Numbered from the stretch's first letter, positions 16,685 to 25,030 are shown. The stretch is DNA of 51,627 nt from Aquidulcibacter sp. (GCA_027532555.1 JAPZTJ010000025.1:1-51627), one strand, 5' to 3'. The notes: generated by a model not told the origin, from the sequence alone. A program made the numbers and translations.

Positions 16685-16807
16685 GGGTTGCATGCTCCAC
16701 CACTGCATCAGGCAAGTTGGCTGAGGGCAAATTCGCAGGTGGAAGTGAAACGTGCAAGGCCAAGCCTCTGTGCCCATGGGGAGGGCACAGAGGGTGGCTA
16801 TTTTGGA

Positions 16808-16939
16808 TTAGCGGATATACGGCAAATCTGCTGGCATCAGGACGGTATCAATGGCATGAATCAAGCCATTGCTGGCCGGAATATCAGCTTGCACCACGGT
16901 CGCATTATTGACGCGAACGCTAAGCGCCCCATGCTGCAA
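16808..16939 (-). pseudogene. C-terminal remnant of a fasciclin-domain protein
   Basis: The reverse strand encodes 43 residues ending in a stop at 16808-16810: ALSVRVNNATVVQADI, then PASNGLIHAIDTVLMP and ADLPYIR. This matches the last third of a fasciclin (FAS1) domain, including the family box NGxIHxIDxVLxP. An in-frame TGA lies at 16940-16942 and no fasciclin sequence continues beyond it, so the first two thirds of the domain, the start and any signal peptide are gone. The flanking genes are glycerate kinase and haloalkane dehalogenase. I read it as a deletion relic. Confidence 0.7.
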
Positions 16940-16971
16940 TCAGAAGCTTAATTGACCAACCCGTCAAAAGA

Positions 16972-16988
16972 TGACACGTTTAGTGTCA
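16972..16988. promoter_or_regulatory. Palindrome before the haloalkane dehalogenase
   Basis: TGACAC-GTTTA-GTGTCA is a perfect 6+6 palindrome with a 5-bp centre, 30 bp upstream of the dehalogenase start and just after a TTGACC that could be a -35. TetR-family repressors bind sites of this form, but no regulator gene is adjacent. Confidence 0.5.
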
Positions 16989-17018
16989 ATAACTGAGAGA
17001 TGGGAAGGGAGAATAAGG

Positions 17019-17915
17019 TTGGAGGTTTTGCGCACGCCAGATGCGGCATTTGAGGCGGTTAAAGGCTTTGATTTTGAGCCCCGCTATCTGAACATCCATG
17101 ACCCAGAAACCCAGACGCCCATGCGGGTCCATTATGTCGACGAAGGGCCGCGCGACGGTCCGATTATGTTGATGCTGCATGGCGAACCGACTTGGAGTTA
17201 CCTCTACCGACACATGATTGGTCCAGTCGTCGCTAAGGGCCTTCGTGCAGTCGCCCCAGACCTGATCGGCTTTGGTCGATCCGACAAGCCAGCGTCAAAG
17301 CAGGATTATAGTTATGCCCGCCACGTCGCTTGGATGCGCCAATGGCTAGAGGCCTTGGATTTGAAGAGCATCACCTTGGTCTGTCAGGACTGGGGCTCTC
17401 TGATCGGTCTTCGCCTGTTGGCCGAAATGCCGGACCGCTTTTCTGGGGTGGTTCTCTCCAATGGCGGCCTTCCTGCAGGCCAACGTGGCCCCGCCGCCTT
17501 TAAGATTTGGCGCGCCTTTTCCCAATTCAGCCCGGTCTTCCCGATTGGCAAGATTGTTCAAGGTGGCACCAAGCGTCGGCTTTCCGAAGCGGAGATTGCC
17601 GCTTATGACGCGCCCTTCCCCAATTCCAGCTATAAAGCCGGTGCCCGCATTTTCCCGTCCTTTGTGCCCATCGGCGACAATGTGGCAGTTCCGGACCAGT
17701 TAGAAGCCTGGAAGGTCTTAGATGCTTGGGAAAAGCCTTTCCTGTGCTGCTTTAGCGACGGCGACCCTGTCACACGCGGCGGACAGCGCCTCTTCGTGGG
17801 CCGGGTCCCCGGCACAGCCAATCAACCTCACACCACGCTGCGTGGTGGCCACTTCATCCAAGAAGATGATCCAGCGGGCTTTGTTTCCTCTATTTTGAAA
17901 GTCGTAAAACCATGA
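17019..17915 (+). CDS. Haloalkane dehalogenase (HLD-I, alpha/beta-hydrolase)
   Basis: A 298-residue hydrolase that replaces a carbon-bound halogen with hydroxyl. With the TTG at 17019 (AAGGGAGA about seven bases upstream) the protein begins MEVLRTPDAAFEAV, as HLD-I enzymes do, and the active-site numbering coincides with DhlA: Glu56 in LHGEPTWSYLY, nucleophile Asp124 and halide-binding Trp125 in VCQDWGSLIG. The remaining triad is Asp249 in FSDGDPVT and His278 in RGGHFIQED, with a second halide Trp candidate at 164 (KIWRAF). Longer frames have no homology before residue 1. The start of the DUF1330 gene overlaps its stop by four bases. An operator-like palindrome precedes it. The natural substrate cannot be assigned. 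Confidence 0.88.
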   Translation: MEVLRTPDAAFEAVKGFDFEPRYLNIHDPETQTPMRVHYVDEGPRDGPIMLMLHGEPTWSYLYRHMIGPVVAKGLRAVAPDLIGFGRSDKPASKQDYSYARHVAWMRQWLEALDLKSITLVCQDWGSLIGLRLLAEMPDRFSGVVLSNGGLPAGQRGPAAFKIWRAFSQFSPVFPIGKIVQGGTKRRLSEAEIAAYDAPFPNSSYKAGARIFPSFVPIGDNVAVPDQLEAWKVLDAWEKPFLCCFSDGDPVTRGGQRLFVGRVPGTANQPHTTLRGGHFIQEDDPAGFVSSILKVVKP

Positions 17916-18325
17916 ACGTGACCAATGAAGTTTTCCCAAGCCCAGAACGTGCAACTGCCTTCTTTGGCGGCGAAGAAGACGGGCCATTTTGCATGGTCAA
18001 TCTATTGAAGTTCAAGGACAAGGCGACCTATCCCGATGGTGCAGAGCCTGAACTGACAGGCCGTGAAGCCTATATGCGCTATGGCATGGCCGTTGTGGCG
18101 TGTGTCGAAGCCGTTGGCGGCAAAGCGCGCTTTTCCGGCATGGTCACCGATCTGATGCTGGGCCAAGTCGAAGAGCTGTGGGACATGGTGGCAATTGCCG
18201 AATACCCCTCGCGCGCCGCCATGTTGGCCATGGTGAAATCGCCCGACTATCAAGCCATCGAAGTCCACCGCATGGCAGGCCTGGCCGGTCAGTTGAACAT
18301 TCGTACCAAGATGATGGGTGGCTAA
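17912..18325 (+). CDS. DUF1330 family protein
   Basis: A 137-residue protein with a ferredoxin-like alpha-beta fold of the DUF1330/dimeric alpha-beta barrel class. Typical segments are GPFCMVNLLKFKDKATYP, then ELTGREAYMRYGMAV, WDMVAIAEYPSRAAMLAMV and SPDYQAIEVHRMAGL. The ATG overlaps the dehalogenase stop (ATGA), so the two are translationally coupled. The function of the family is unknown; small barrels of this class often bind or rearrange small organic acids. Its own stop shares bases with the convergent DUF1045 gene (CTAA). A decayed copy of this gene lies near 39744-39957. Confidence 0.85.
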   Translation: MNVTNEVFPSPERATAFFGGEEDGPFCMVNLLKFKDKATYPDGAEPELTGREAYMRYGMAVVACVEAVGGKARFSGMVTDLMLGQVEELWDMVAIAEYPSRAAMLAMVKSPDYQAIEVHRMAGLAGQLNIRTKMMGG

Positions 18326-19020
18326 ACGCTGGGGCCCGTCAGGGGCTTTAAGTCTAGGATCGTGAATGGCTGATCGCGGCCTTCTTGCTTAAAGATCGCC
18401 AAGGTTTCAAAATCATGTGGGCCGGCAAAGTCTTGGAAGTGGTCTTGCAAGACCGCCAAGACTTGAGCCCGCAACTCTTGATCTGAGATGCGCTCTGTCA
18501 GCGTCATATGAAAGCGAAAGTCTTCAAAAATATAGGGATAGCCAAATTCCCGCAATTGGCTTTCATGGCGGGGATTGATGCCCGCATGAAGTCGACGATT
18601 GAGGTCAAAGTCGCTCAAGGGTGCTCGGAAGCCATCAAGGGCAACCACACAATCGGTGTGCAGCGCCTGCATCTGCAATGAACGCTCTGCCAGCACAAAA
18701 GCTAAGAATGGCCCCAGAGCCGCGACCTGAATGTCCGCCTGAAAGGGCGCATTGCGCGTGGTGAGCGCGCCAAAAGCCGACAGCAGGCCCGCTTCATCTT
18801 GCTCAGGGTGCAACTCAAAAGGGGCTTTCAGAGTTGCGTGGAAGCCATAGTGACGGGCATCTTGCGTTAATTGTTCCAGATCGATCCCATTTAGGGCTTC
18901 AAGAACTGGCCGCTCACAGACTGTGTTGGTGAACGCATCCCGCCCAAGCCAAGCAGAGGCTGCCATGCTCAGAGGGTGCGCCGCTGAGGGCGCATAATAA
19001 ATCGCGTATCGGGGGATCAT
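18322..19020 (-). CDS. DUF1045 phosphonate-operon protein, 2H phosphoesterase-like
   Basis: A 232-residue protein of the family annotated as putative phosphonate metabolism protein (DUF1045). Two His-hydrophobic-Thr motifs of 2H phosphoesterases are present: GFHATLKAPF (about residue 80) and FHMTLTERI (about 173), the paired histidines that act on cyclic phosphates in 2',5' RNA ligase-like enzymes. It is the last gene of the phnGHIJKLM unit and its ATG overlaps the phnM stop. Since the cyclic product of C-P lyase must be opened and no PhnP is visible, a ribose cyclic-phosphate phosphodiesterase role is an attractive inference, not established by sequence. Confidence 0.85.
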   Translation of the reverse strand: MIPRYAIYYAPSAAHPLSMAASAWLGRDAFTNTVCERPVLEALNGIDLEQLTQDARHYGFHATLKAPFELHPEQDEAGLLSAFGALTTRNAPFQADIQVAALGPFLAFVLAERSLQMQALHTDCVVALDGFRAPLSDFDLNRRLHAGINPRHESQLREFGYPYIFEDFRFHMTLTERISDQELRAQVLAVLQDHFQDFAGPHDFETLAIFKQEGRDQPFTILDLKPLTGPSV

Positions 19021-20162
19021 CCCACTGCTTGTCCTTCACGCCAAACCAAGCGGACAATGGGCCAACCGTTGGGCGAAAGATAGACCCGAACCATATCAGC
19101 CCGTTGCCCCACTTTAATCTCACCACGATCCGTCAATCCACAGACACGGGCTGGATTTTTAGCGACAGTATCGATGGCGCGTTCAATTGGCCAATTGAAC
19201 GGGGCCTCTGCCAACATGAAAGCTGCCCGGATCATCGACAATGGGACATAGTCCGACGACAAAATGTCCAACAAGTCTTCTGCCGCGCAGGCTCGCGCAC
19301 TTAAATTGCCAGAGTGAGAGGCACCGCGCACAAAGTTTGGGCCACCCATCACATTAAGCAAGCCAAGTTCACGGGCGCGCTTGGCTGCATCTAGGCTGAC
19401 TGGAAACTCCGCGGCGACACAGCCATCTTGATGGCTTTCATTGACGTGCTCAATCGTCGCGTCATCATGGCTCATCAATGCAATGCCAAACTCTTGGGCC
19501 AAAGCCACAATCGTCTCGCGGTTTTTCGGCCCAACTGAAGGGTCGCGCCAATTGGTCTCGGTGGCCAGCATGGAGGCCACTTCTTCCTTGGCCGTACCGG
19601 CTTTTTCGAGCCGGTCTTTAAAGCGATTAAGGTCAGCTGTCTGGCGTTGGCCGGGGGTATGATCCATGACCGAAAGCAGCTTGAGCCTTGGGTTGTCCAG
19701 ATGGGGCTCCACCAAGCTCAATAGTTCAGGGTTTGTGATCTCACAGCGTAAATGGAGCAAATGCTCTGCCCGAAGAAGCCCTTCAGAACCGGCCTGATCC
19801 ATAGCCGCAATCATTGGTGCCAAAGCCTCTTTCCGGTCTAGGCCGTCTTTGCGACCATGCAGACTGAGGCTGTCAAAGACTGTGGTAATCCCCGCCATAA
19901 TGCATTGGCCATCATGAGCTAAGGCCGCACCCAAACTATCCCAGCGCGCACCGGGCCGAGGTTGATAGTGCTTTTCCAGATTGTCAGTATGAATGTCGAC
20001 AAGGCCCGGAATGAGGAAGTCATCCCCCAAATCTAGCGCGTCCGCCGTTGACGACGTTTCGCTTGGGACAATCGCGACAATAAGACCATCCTCAATTTGA
20101 ACATGCGCCGCCAATAGGCCTTCTGGCGTTACGACGCGCTTTGAGAACAAGCTGGTTTGCAT
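19017..20162 (-). CDS. phnM: PhnM, RPnTP diphosphatase
   Basis: A 381-residue amidohydrolase-fold enzyme that removes pyrophosphate from alpha-D-ribose 1-methylphosphonate 5-triphosphate, giving the PhnJ substrate. Diagnostic segments are LIPGLVDIHTDNLEKHYQPR, GITTVFDSLSL, LLSVMDHTPGQRQ, LMSHDDATIEHV and VMGGPNFVRGASHSGNLSA. The ATG at 20162 is chosen because GGAG sits six bases upstream; the extended frame begins at a TTG inside that site. It follows phnL by 36 bp and overlaps the DUF1045 gene. A second, complete phnM lies at 25888. Confidence 0.93.
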   Translation of the reverse strand: MQTSLFSKRVVTPEGLLAAHVQIEDGLIVAIVPSETSSTADALDLGDDFLIPGLVDIHTDNLEKHYQPRPGARWDSLGAALAHDGQCIMAGITTVFDSLSLHGRKDGLDRKEALAPMIAAMDQAGSEGLLRAEHLLHLRCEITNPELLSLVEPHLDNPRLKLLSVMDHTPGQRQTADLNRFKDRLEKAGTAKEEVASMLATETNWRDPSVGPKNRETIVALAQEFGIALMSHDDATIEHVNESHQDGCVAAEFPVSLDAAKRARELGLLNVMGGPNFVRGASHSGNLSARACAAEDLLDILSSDYVPLSMIRAAFMLAEAPFNWPIERAIDTVAKNPARVCGLTDRGEIKVGQRADMVRVYLSPNGWPIVRLVWREGQAVG

Positions 20163-20198
20163 AACGGGCTCCAACGAAAAGTTCTACTTCACTGAGAC

Positions 20199-20903
20199 TT
20201 AGGCTGCGGCCTTGTATTCCGACACATTGAACAAACGCGTCGCCACCGCATCACGCACATCATGGTCATGGAAAATACCGACCATGGCGGCACCCTTAGC
20301 CAAGGCGGCATTGATCAGTTCCACAACGATAGCCCGGTTAGCAGCGTCGAGCGACGCTGTCGGCTCATCCAACAAAAGGACCGGATATTCGCGGATAAAG
20401 CTGCGCGCGATATTGACGCGTTGTTGCTCGCCACCAGAGAAAGTTGACGGCGGCAATTCCCAATGGGCTTCTGGCAAACGCAAAGCCTGCAGAAGGGTGA
20501 TTGCCCGCTCGCGAGCTTCTTCCAGCTCGACGCCATTTTCAAGAAGCGGCTCAATGACAAGATCGAGCGTTGAAACACGCGGGATCACACGCAGGAACTG
20601 ACTGACATAGCCCAAGGTCCGGCGTCTGATTTCCAGCACCTGATGGGGCGGTGCCTTGGTGATATCCACGGGCGCGCCGTCGTGACTGACGAAAACCCCG
20701 CCCGACGTCGGCAAATAATTGCCATAGATGGTCCGCATCAATGTCGACTTCCCGACACCGGATTCACCTGCCAGAACCACGCATTCGCCCGGCATGACTT
20801 CCAGTTTGAGGGCCTCAAAGACGCCAATCGACGTGGCACCTTGATTATGAAGGGTGAAAATTTTGCTGAGATCATCGACGCGAATGGCGGCTTCTTGGGT
20901 CAT
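20199..20903 (-). CDS. phnL: PhnL, C-P lyase ABC-type ATPase
   Basis: A 234-residue ABC ATPase lacking membrane segments, the size of PhnL. It has Walker A GESGVGKSTLMR, signature FSGGEQQRVNIARSF and Walker B VLLLDEPTASLD. In E. coli PhnL is needed with PhnI, PhnG and PhnH for the nucleophilic displacement of adenine from ATP by phosphonate, and it can also dock on the C-P lyase core through PhnK. The start is placed at ATG 20903 (MTQEAAIRVDDLSKIF); the longer frame upstream overlaps phnK and is not homologous. It is separated from phnK by 49 bp. Confidence 0.92.
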   Translation of the reverse strand: MTQEAAIRVDDLSKIFTLHNQGATSIGVFEALKLEVMPGECVVLAGESGVGKSTLMRTIYGNYLPTSGGVFVSHDGAPVDITKAPPHQVLEIRRRTLGYVSQFLRVIPRVSTLDLVIEPLLENGVELEEARERAITLLQALRLPEAHWELPPSTFSGGEQQRVNIARSFIREYPVLLLDEPTASLDAANRAIVVELINAALAKGAAMVGIFHDHDVRDAVATRLFNVSEYKAAA

Positions 20904-20952
20904 GGGAGGATCGCTTAAAACAAAGGCCAAAGAGGACGGAACTAGATGTGCT

Positions 20953-21771
20953 TTAGATTTGCAGCACACTTGAGACCAATAATTGGGTGTAGGGATGTTG
21001 CGGGTCGTCGAGCACTTGATCGGCAAGGCCTGTCTCAACCACATGACCGCCCTTCATCACCATCAAGCGGTCCGCCATCAATCGGGCGACAGCCATGTCG
21101 TGCGTGACGATGATCGCAGCCAGCCCGAGGTCGCGCACCAGCTCGCGCAACAAATCCAGCAAACGGGCTTGTACGGAGACATCGAGGCCGCCGGTCGGCT
21201 CGTCCATAAAGACAAGGCGCGGGTTGTGGATCAGATTGCGGGCAATCTGAATACGCTGTTGCATGCCGCCGGAAAAGTTACGGGGCTTATCGTCAACTCG
21301 GCCCAGATCAAGCTCAACCCGGCTCAACCAGTCCATTGTGGCTTGGCGCATGTCGCCATAATGGCGGCGACCTAGGTTCATCAATGGCTCAGCGACATTG
21401 GCACCACCTGACACGCGCATTCTGAGGCCGTCGCGTGGATTTTGATGCACAAAGCCCCAATCTTCACGCTGCATCCGGCGCCGGTCTGGCTCGGACAAAT
21501 CATAAATGTCCACCAAGCCATGACGACGGGAGTTGAAGGCAATGGACCCAGTGGTAGGGGCCAGCTTGCCGGAAATGCAATTCAGAAGGGTGGTTTTGCC
21601 GGAGCCGCTTTCACCTACGATGCCGAGAACTTCACCGGGCCGCATCTCAAAGCTGATATCCAAGCAGCCGGCGACATGGCCGTAATATTTGGTCAAGTTC
21701 GAGACACGCAAAAGCGGTTCCACTGCGCCGACAGATTGGGAAGAAGTCGGCCGATCTAAAACTTCAGTCAT
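20953..21771 (-). CDS. phnK: PhnK, C-P lyase-associated ABC-type ATPase
   Basis: A 272-residue ABC ATPase. It has Walker A GESGSGKTTLLN, signature FSGGMQQRIQIARNL and Walker B LVFMDEPTGGLD, plus the oligopeptide-transporter-like C-terminal tail (ADQVLDDPQHPYTQLLV) seen in PhnK. In E. coli PhnK binds the PhnGHIJ core on PhnJ and is required for C-P bond cleavage. The N-terminus is about 20 residues longer than in E. coli. It starts two bases after the phnJ stop. Confidence 0.93.
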   Translation of the reverse strand: MTEVLDRPTSSQSVGAVEPLLRVSNLTKYYGHVAGCLDISFEMRPGEVLGIVGESGSGKTTLLNCISGKLAPTTGSIAFNSRRHGLVDIYDLSEPDRRRMQREDWGFVHQNPRDGLRMRVSGGANVAEPLMNLGRRHYGDMRQATMDWLSRVELDLGRVDDKPRNFSGGMQQRIQIARNLIHNPRLVFMDEPTGGLDVSVQARLLDLLRELVRDLGLAAIIVTHDMAVARLMADRLMVMKGGHVVETGLADQVLDDPQHPYTQLLVSSVLQI

Positions 21772-21773
21772 GG

Positions 21774-22715
21774 CTATACTTCCTCTGCCGCGATTTCGGT
21801 CTCAATGTGTGCGAGGGCGTGGCCGGCCATCGGGCCTGCATGACCCTTCTCGCGGCGGTCTGCGCAATAATGGCTGTCGGAGCAGACAAACATATGCTGG
21901 CCCTTATCGTCGAGAACCACTTCGTCCAAGTAAGAGTCGTTCGCGCCGCATAAGGCACAAACCTCGTCCCAGCTTTGCGTCTCAAACGGATAATCTTCAA
22001 AGTCCAAGCTACGCACCCGCGTAAAGGGCGGGACCGCATAGATCCGCTTTTCACGACCGGCGCCAAACAACAGGATTGCTGGGTTCATGTGCATTTTAGG
22101 ATTATCAAACTTGGGGATTGGCGATGGGCTCATCAAATAGCGCTCATCAATCATGACCGGATAGCCAGCGGTCGCCGCAATCCGTCCGTAGGCGGAGATA
22201 TTTTCATAAAGCGAGACATATTGCAGACCATATTCGGCATAAGCATGCATCGCGCGTGTCTCAGTTTCACGGGGCTCCAAACCTCGCAAAGGTTCTGGCT
22301 GCGGCACTTGGAACACCATGATTTGGCCATCCGCCAAGGGCTGCTCGGGGATGCGGTGCCGCGACTGGATGATCGTCGCTTCGCTGGTGTCTTCGGTTGT
22401 GGCGACGTCGGCCACCGTCGCGAAAAACCGGCGGATGGAGACGGCATTGGTGGTATCATCGGCCCCTTGGTCAATGCACTTGTAAACGTCTTCAGGGCCA
22501 ATGATTGCTGCGGTCAGTTGGATGCCGCCTGTACCCCAACCATACGGCACAGGCATTTCGCGCGAGCCAAAGGGGACTTGATAACCGGGGATTGCCAAAG
22601 CCTTCAAAATAGCGCGGCGGATCATCCGCTTGGTCTGCTCATCTAGATAGGCGTAGGTGTAATAGCGGTCTTCTGGCGCGGCGTTTGGGCGCGCGGGTGC
22701 TTCAGTAACGGTCAT
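21774..22715 (-). CDS. phnJ: PhnJ, radical-SAM C-P lyase catalytic subunit
   Basis: A 313-residue protein, about 30 residues longer than E. coli PhnJ because of a longer N-terminus. The four conserved cysteines occur at 253, 256, 278 and 284 in NCALCG-like CALCGAND and FVCSDSHYCAD. This is the exact CX2CX21CX5C spacing of PhnJ, which binds the 4Fe-4S cluster and supplies the thiyl radical. Also conserved are DEQTKRMIRRAILKALAIPG near the N-terminus and REMPVPYGWGTGGIQLT. It cleaves the C-P bond of ribose 1-alkylphosphonate 5-phosphate, releasing alkane and the cyclic ribose phosphate. It overlaps phnI by four bases. Confidence 0.96.
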   Translation of the reverse strand: MTVTEAPARPNAAPEDRYYTYAYLDEQTKRMIRRAILKALAIPGYQVPFGSREMPVPYGWGTGGIQLTAAIIGPEDVYKCIDQGADDTTNAVSIRRFFATVADVATTEDTSEATIIQSRHRIPEQPLADGQIMVFQVPQPEPLRGLEPRETETRAMHAYAEYGLQYVSLYENISAYGRIAATAGYPVMIDERYLMSPSPIPKFDNPKMHMNPAILLFGAGREKRIYAVPPFTRVRSLDFEDYPFETQSWDEVCALCGANDSYLDEVVLDDKGQHMFVCSDSHYCADRREKGHAGPMAGHALAHIETEIAAEEV

Positions 22716-23845
22716 TCCGCGGCCTCCTTCATGTGCGCTGTTTGCTCTGCCAAGGCTTTTGCTTTGGCGTCAAAGAACTCCCGACGCAGGCGACGCAGGA
22801 ATTGAAGGTCAGCTTGGAAATCGACGTAATGCGGCAGTTTGAGGTGTTGAACAAAGCCTGACGCTTCCACCACATCGGAGTGATAGAGCACAAACTCCTC
22901 ATCCTGACAGGGAGCTTGGCCTTCTTCGCCCAACTCACGGCCACGAAGCGCGCGGTCGACAATCGACATGCTCATTGCTTTGCGTTCATTGTGGCCAAAG
23001 GTCAGGCCATAGCCACGCGTATATTGCGGGGCCTGCTCGGCAGAGCCTGCAAAGCCTGACAACATGATGCATTCGGTCATCGGCAAGTCTGCCAACTCAA
23101 TTTCAAAGCCAAGTTCATCAGGTGTAAAGCCGACACTGACTTCACCCATGCGAATCTCGCCGCACAAGGGGTGGGTGGAGCCCCAACCGCGCTGGCTAGA
23201 ATAAGCAAGGCTCAATAAGAAGCCTTCATCGCCGCGTGCGAGGGCTTGCAAACGCTGGTCGCGATCGGCTGGAAACGCCATAGGCTCGCGGGTCAAGTCA
23301 TATGGTTGTTCGGACGTGTCTGTAACCGGATCGCCTTCCAACAAGCCTTCATGGGCAAAGACTTGGGCAATGGTCGCCAATTGTGTCGGCATAATTTCTT
23401 CAGAAACTTGCGCCGGCGGGACTTCATGGCCGCCTTCGGCTGCTAGCTTAAAGTCCAACAGACGGTGGGTGTAATCAAACGTTGGCCCTAAGACCTGCCC
23501 ACCTGGAATGTCCTTGAAAGCAGCAGAAACGCGGCGCTGGACGGCCATGTTCGCGGTTTCAATCGGTGTCGTTGCGCCAAACCGCGGCAAAGTCGTCCGG
23601 TAGGCACGCAGCAGGAAGATGGCTTCTGGGAGATCGCCGCGCGCTTGCTTGATGGCCAAAGCGGCCAAATCTGGATCATAGCAAGAGCCTTCAGCCATTA
23701 CACGATCTACGGCCAAACTCATTTGTTCGCGGATTTGAGCCACGCTCAGCTCTGGAACCGAGGTATCGCCACGGCGCACTTCGCCCAGCCAAGTGTGGGC
23801 GTTAGTGATTGCGCGCTCGCCGCCCTTAACTGCTACATAAGCCAT
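22712..23845 (-). CDS. phnI: PhnI, C-P lyase core subunit / nucleosidase
   Basis: A 377-residue PhnI of normal length. It begins MAYVAVKGGERAITNAHTWL, the family's characteristic start, and contains VLGPTFDYTHRLLDFKLA, EPMAFPADRDQRLQALARGD, YSSQRGWGSTHP and YTRGYGLTFGHNERKAMSM. PhnI is the catalytic subunit that, with PhnG, PhnH and PhnL, exchanges the adenine of ATP for phosphonate. It also forms the central dimer of the PhnGHIJ complex. It lies two bases after phnH and overlaps phnJ. Confidence 0.95.
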   Translation of the reverse strand: MAYVAVKGGERAITNAHTWLGEVRRGDTSVPELSVAQIREQMSLAVDRVMAEGSCYDPDLAALAIKQARGDLPEAIFLLRAYRTTLPRFGATTPIETANMAVQRRVSAAFKDIPGGQVLGPTFDYTHRLLDFKLAAEGGHEVPPAQVSEEIMPTQLATIAQVFAHEGLLEGDPVTDTSEQPYDLTREPMAFPADRDQRLQALARGDEGFLLSLAYSSQRGWGSTHPLCGEIRMGEVSVGFTPDELGFEIELADLPMTECIMLSGFAGSAEQAPQYTRGYGLTFGHNERKAMSMSIVDRALRGRELGEEGQAPCQDEEFVLYHSDVVEASGFVQHLKLPHYVDFQADLQFLRRLRREFFDAKAKALAEQTAHMKEAAE

Positions 23846-23847
23846 GC

Positions 23848-24465
23848 TTACTCCCCTTTAGTCTGAATGCGGGTGGTACGCGGGATGGAGACAAGCGTGG
23901 CTTCAGCACACATCATCACGTCAATCCCGAATTGAAAATGGGCTACAAGATCGGAGCGTTCTGCCCAAAAGCTCTCCGGCAAACCTTGCGGCGCAATTTC
24001 TGCGATTGTTTCAATCCCAGGACCTTCGAGCACCAAATTCGGACCCGCCTCGAGATCTGGCATCATCACAATCACGGTGGTTGCTAGGTCTGGATATTTG
24101 GCATCACCTTGGTTGAAACCCGACAACATCTGAGCCGCGAGCCCCTCATGCGAAACAACGGCAAACGCGGCCTCTTCAGCATGATCGGTCAACGGACAAG
24201 ATGTATGGAACCTTAGCCAACTCTCGATCGCGCCGCCGCGGAGACTTGGTTCTAGCCAAACCAAAGTGTCTTGGTCAGCCAAGGTTAGAAGAACAGCTGC
24301 TGCCGCCTGATTGAGGCCGACCGGCGGGGCCAGAGCTTTGCCAACCTCTACCCGCGTGCCGGGCTGAGCTGTGGCGGTCAAGAGCGCACGAAATACACTT
24401 TGACTGTCTCCGACGGGCTCGGAAAAGCCGGGGCGCAATTCTGCAAGATTTAAAGGTGCGTTCAT
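23848..24465 (-). CDS. phnH: PhnH, C-P lyase core subunit
   Basis: A 205-residue protein typical of PhnH. The N-terminal LRPGFSEPVGDSQSVFRALL is diagnostic, followed by ATAQPGTRVEVG, LADQDTLVWLEPSLRG and the later GPNLVLEGPGI, which corresponds to the conserved T/N-x-x-L-x-GPGI element. PhnH is a PLP-transferase-like fold without cofactor and a structural part of the PhnG2H2I2J2 complex. It lies between phnG and phnI with two-base gaps on each side. Confidence 0.93.
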   Translation of the reverse strand: MNAPLNLAELRPGFSEPVGDSQSVFRALLTATAQPGTRVEVGKALAPPVGLNQAAAAVLLTLADQDTLVWLEPSLRGGAIESWLRFHTSCPLTDHAEEAAFAVVSHEGLAAQMLSGFNQGDAKYPDLATTVIVMMPDLEAGPNLVLEGPGIETIAEIAPQGLPESFWAERSDLVAHFQFGIDVMMCAEATLVSIPRTTRIQTKGE

Positions 24466-24467
24466 GA

Positions 24468-24953
24468 CTAGGCCTTCCGGTCTCGGACCATGGTGAAAAA
24501 CTCGACCTGTGTAGCCTTTGCCTTGCGACTGATGGCGTCACGGCGCACATGAGAGGCTTGGCGCAAAGGCTCAATCAGACCGTCACGCACTTGGTCACGC
24601 CAAATCGAGGACTGCAGCATCGCATCAGCCACAGCCGCGACATACGCATGCGTCTTATCTCGACCGGCGACATAGCCAATGCCCGTCTCCCCTGTCGCCA
24701 AACGGATCGCACAACGCGTCACTGTCATCTCGCCAAGGTTAAACGGATTGCCTGCGCCACCCGTTCGGCCACGCACCATCACCATGCCGGTTTCAGCAGG
24801 GCGCAGGACTTGGCTTTCCGGCGCAACCACATCCTCCCAGAGCTTAAGAACTTCGGAGGCGGGGGCCTTTGCTAAGGTCGACAACCAGCCCTTGCGGGCA
24901 GTGCTGCCCGCAAGGGCATTGTCAACAAATTCGTCTGTGTACGATTGAGTCAT
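24468..24953 (-). CDS. phnG: PhnG, C-P lyase core subunit
   Basis: A 161-residue PhnG, first gene of the leftward catalytic unit. It contains the family elements TARKGWLSTLAKAPASEV, RPAETGMVMVRGRTGGAG, NPFNLGEMTVTRCAIRL and GETGIGYVAGRDKTHA. The ATG at 24953 gives a length close to E. coli PhnG (150); an upstream in-frame ATG at 24992 would add 13 residues without homology. Neither has a strong Shine-Dalgarno. It is divergent from phnF, so the 136-bp spacer contains both promoters and a candidate Pho box. Confidence 0.93.
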   Translation of the reverse strand: MTQSYTDEFVDNALAGSTARKGWLSTLAKAPASEVLKLWEDVVAPESQVLRPAETGMVMVRGRTGGAGNPFNLGEMTVTRCAIRLATGETGIGYVAGRDKTHAYVAAVADAMLQSSIWRDQVRDGLIEPLRQASHVRRDAISRKAKATQVEFFTMVRDRKA

Positions 24954-25030
24954 GGCGAACAACTTTTGAATTGATTGTGTTTGGACTTGCATTATTCTAC
25001 CGGTTCATTAGTATAAACTCAACAGATTTA

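Noticed and set aside
21975..22646. 223-codon open frame opposite phnJ
   Set aside because: Shadow of phnJ; no recognisable domain, and phnJ is unambiguous.
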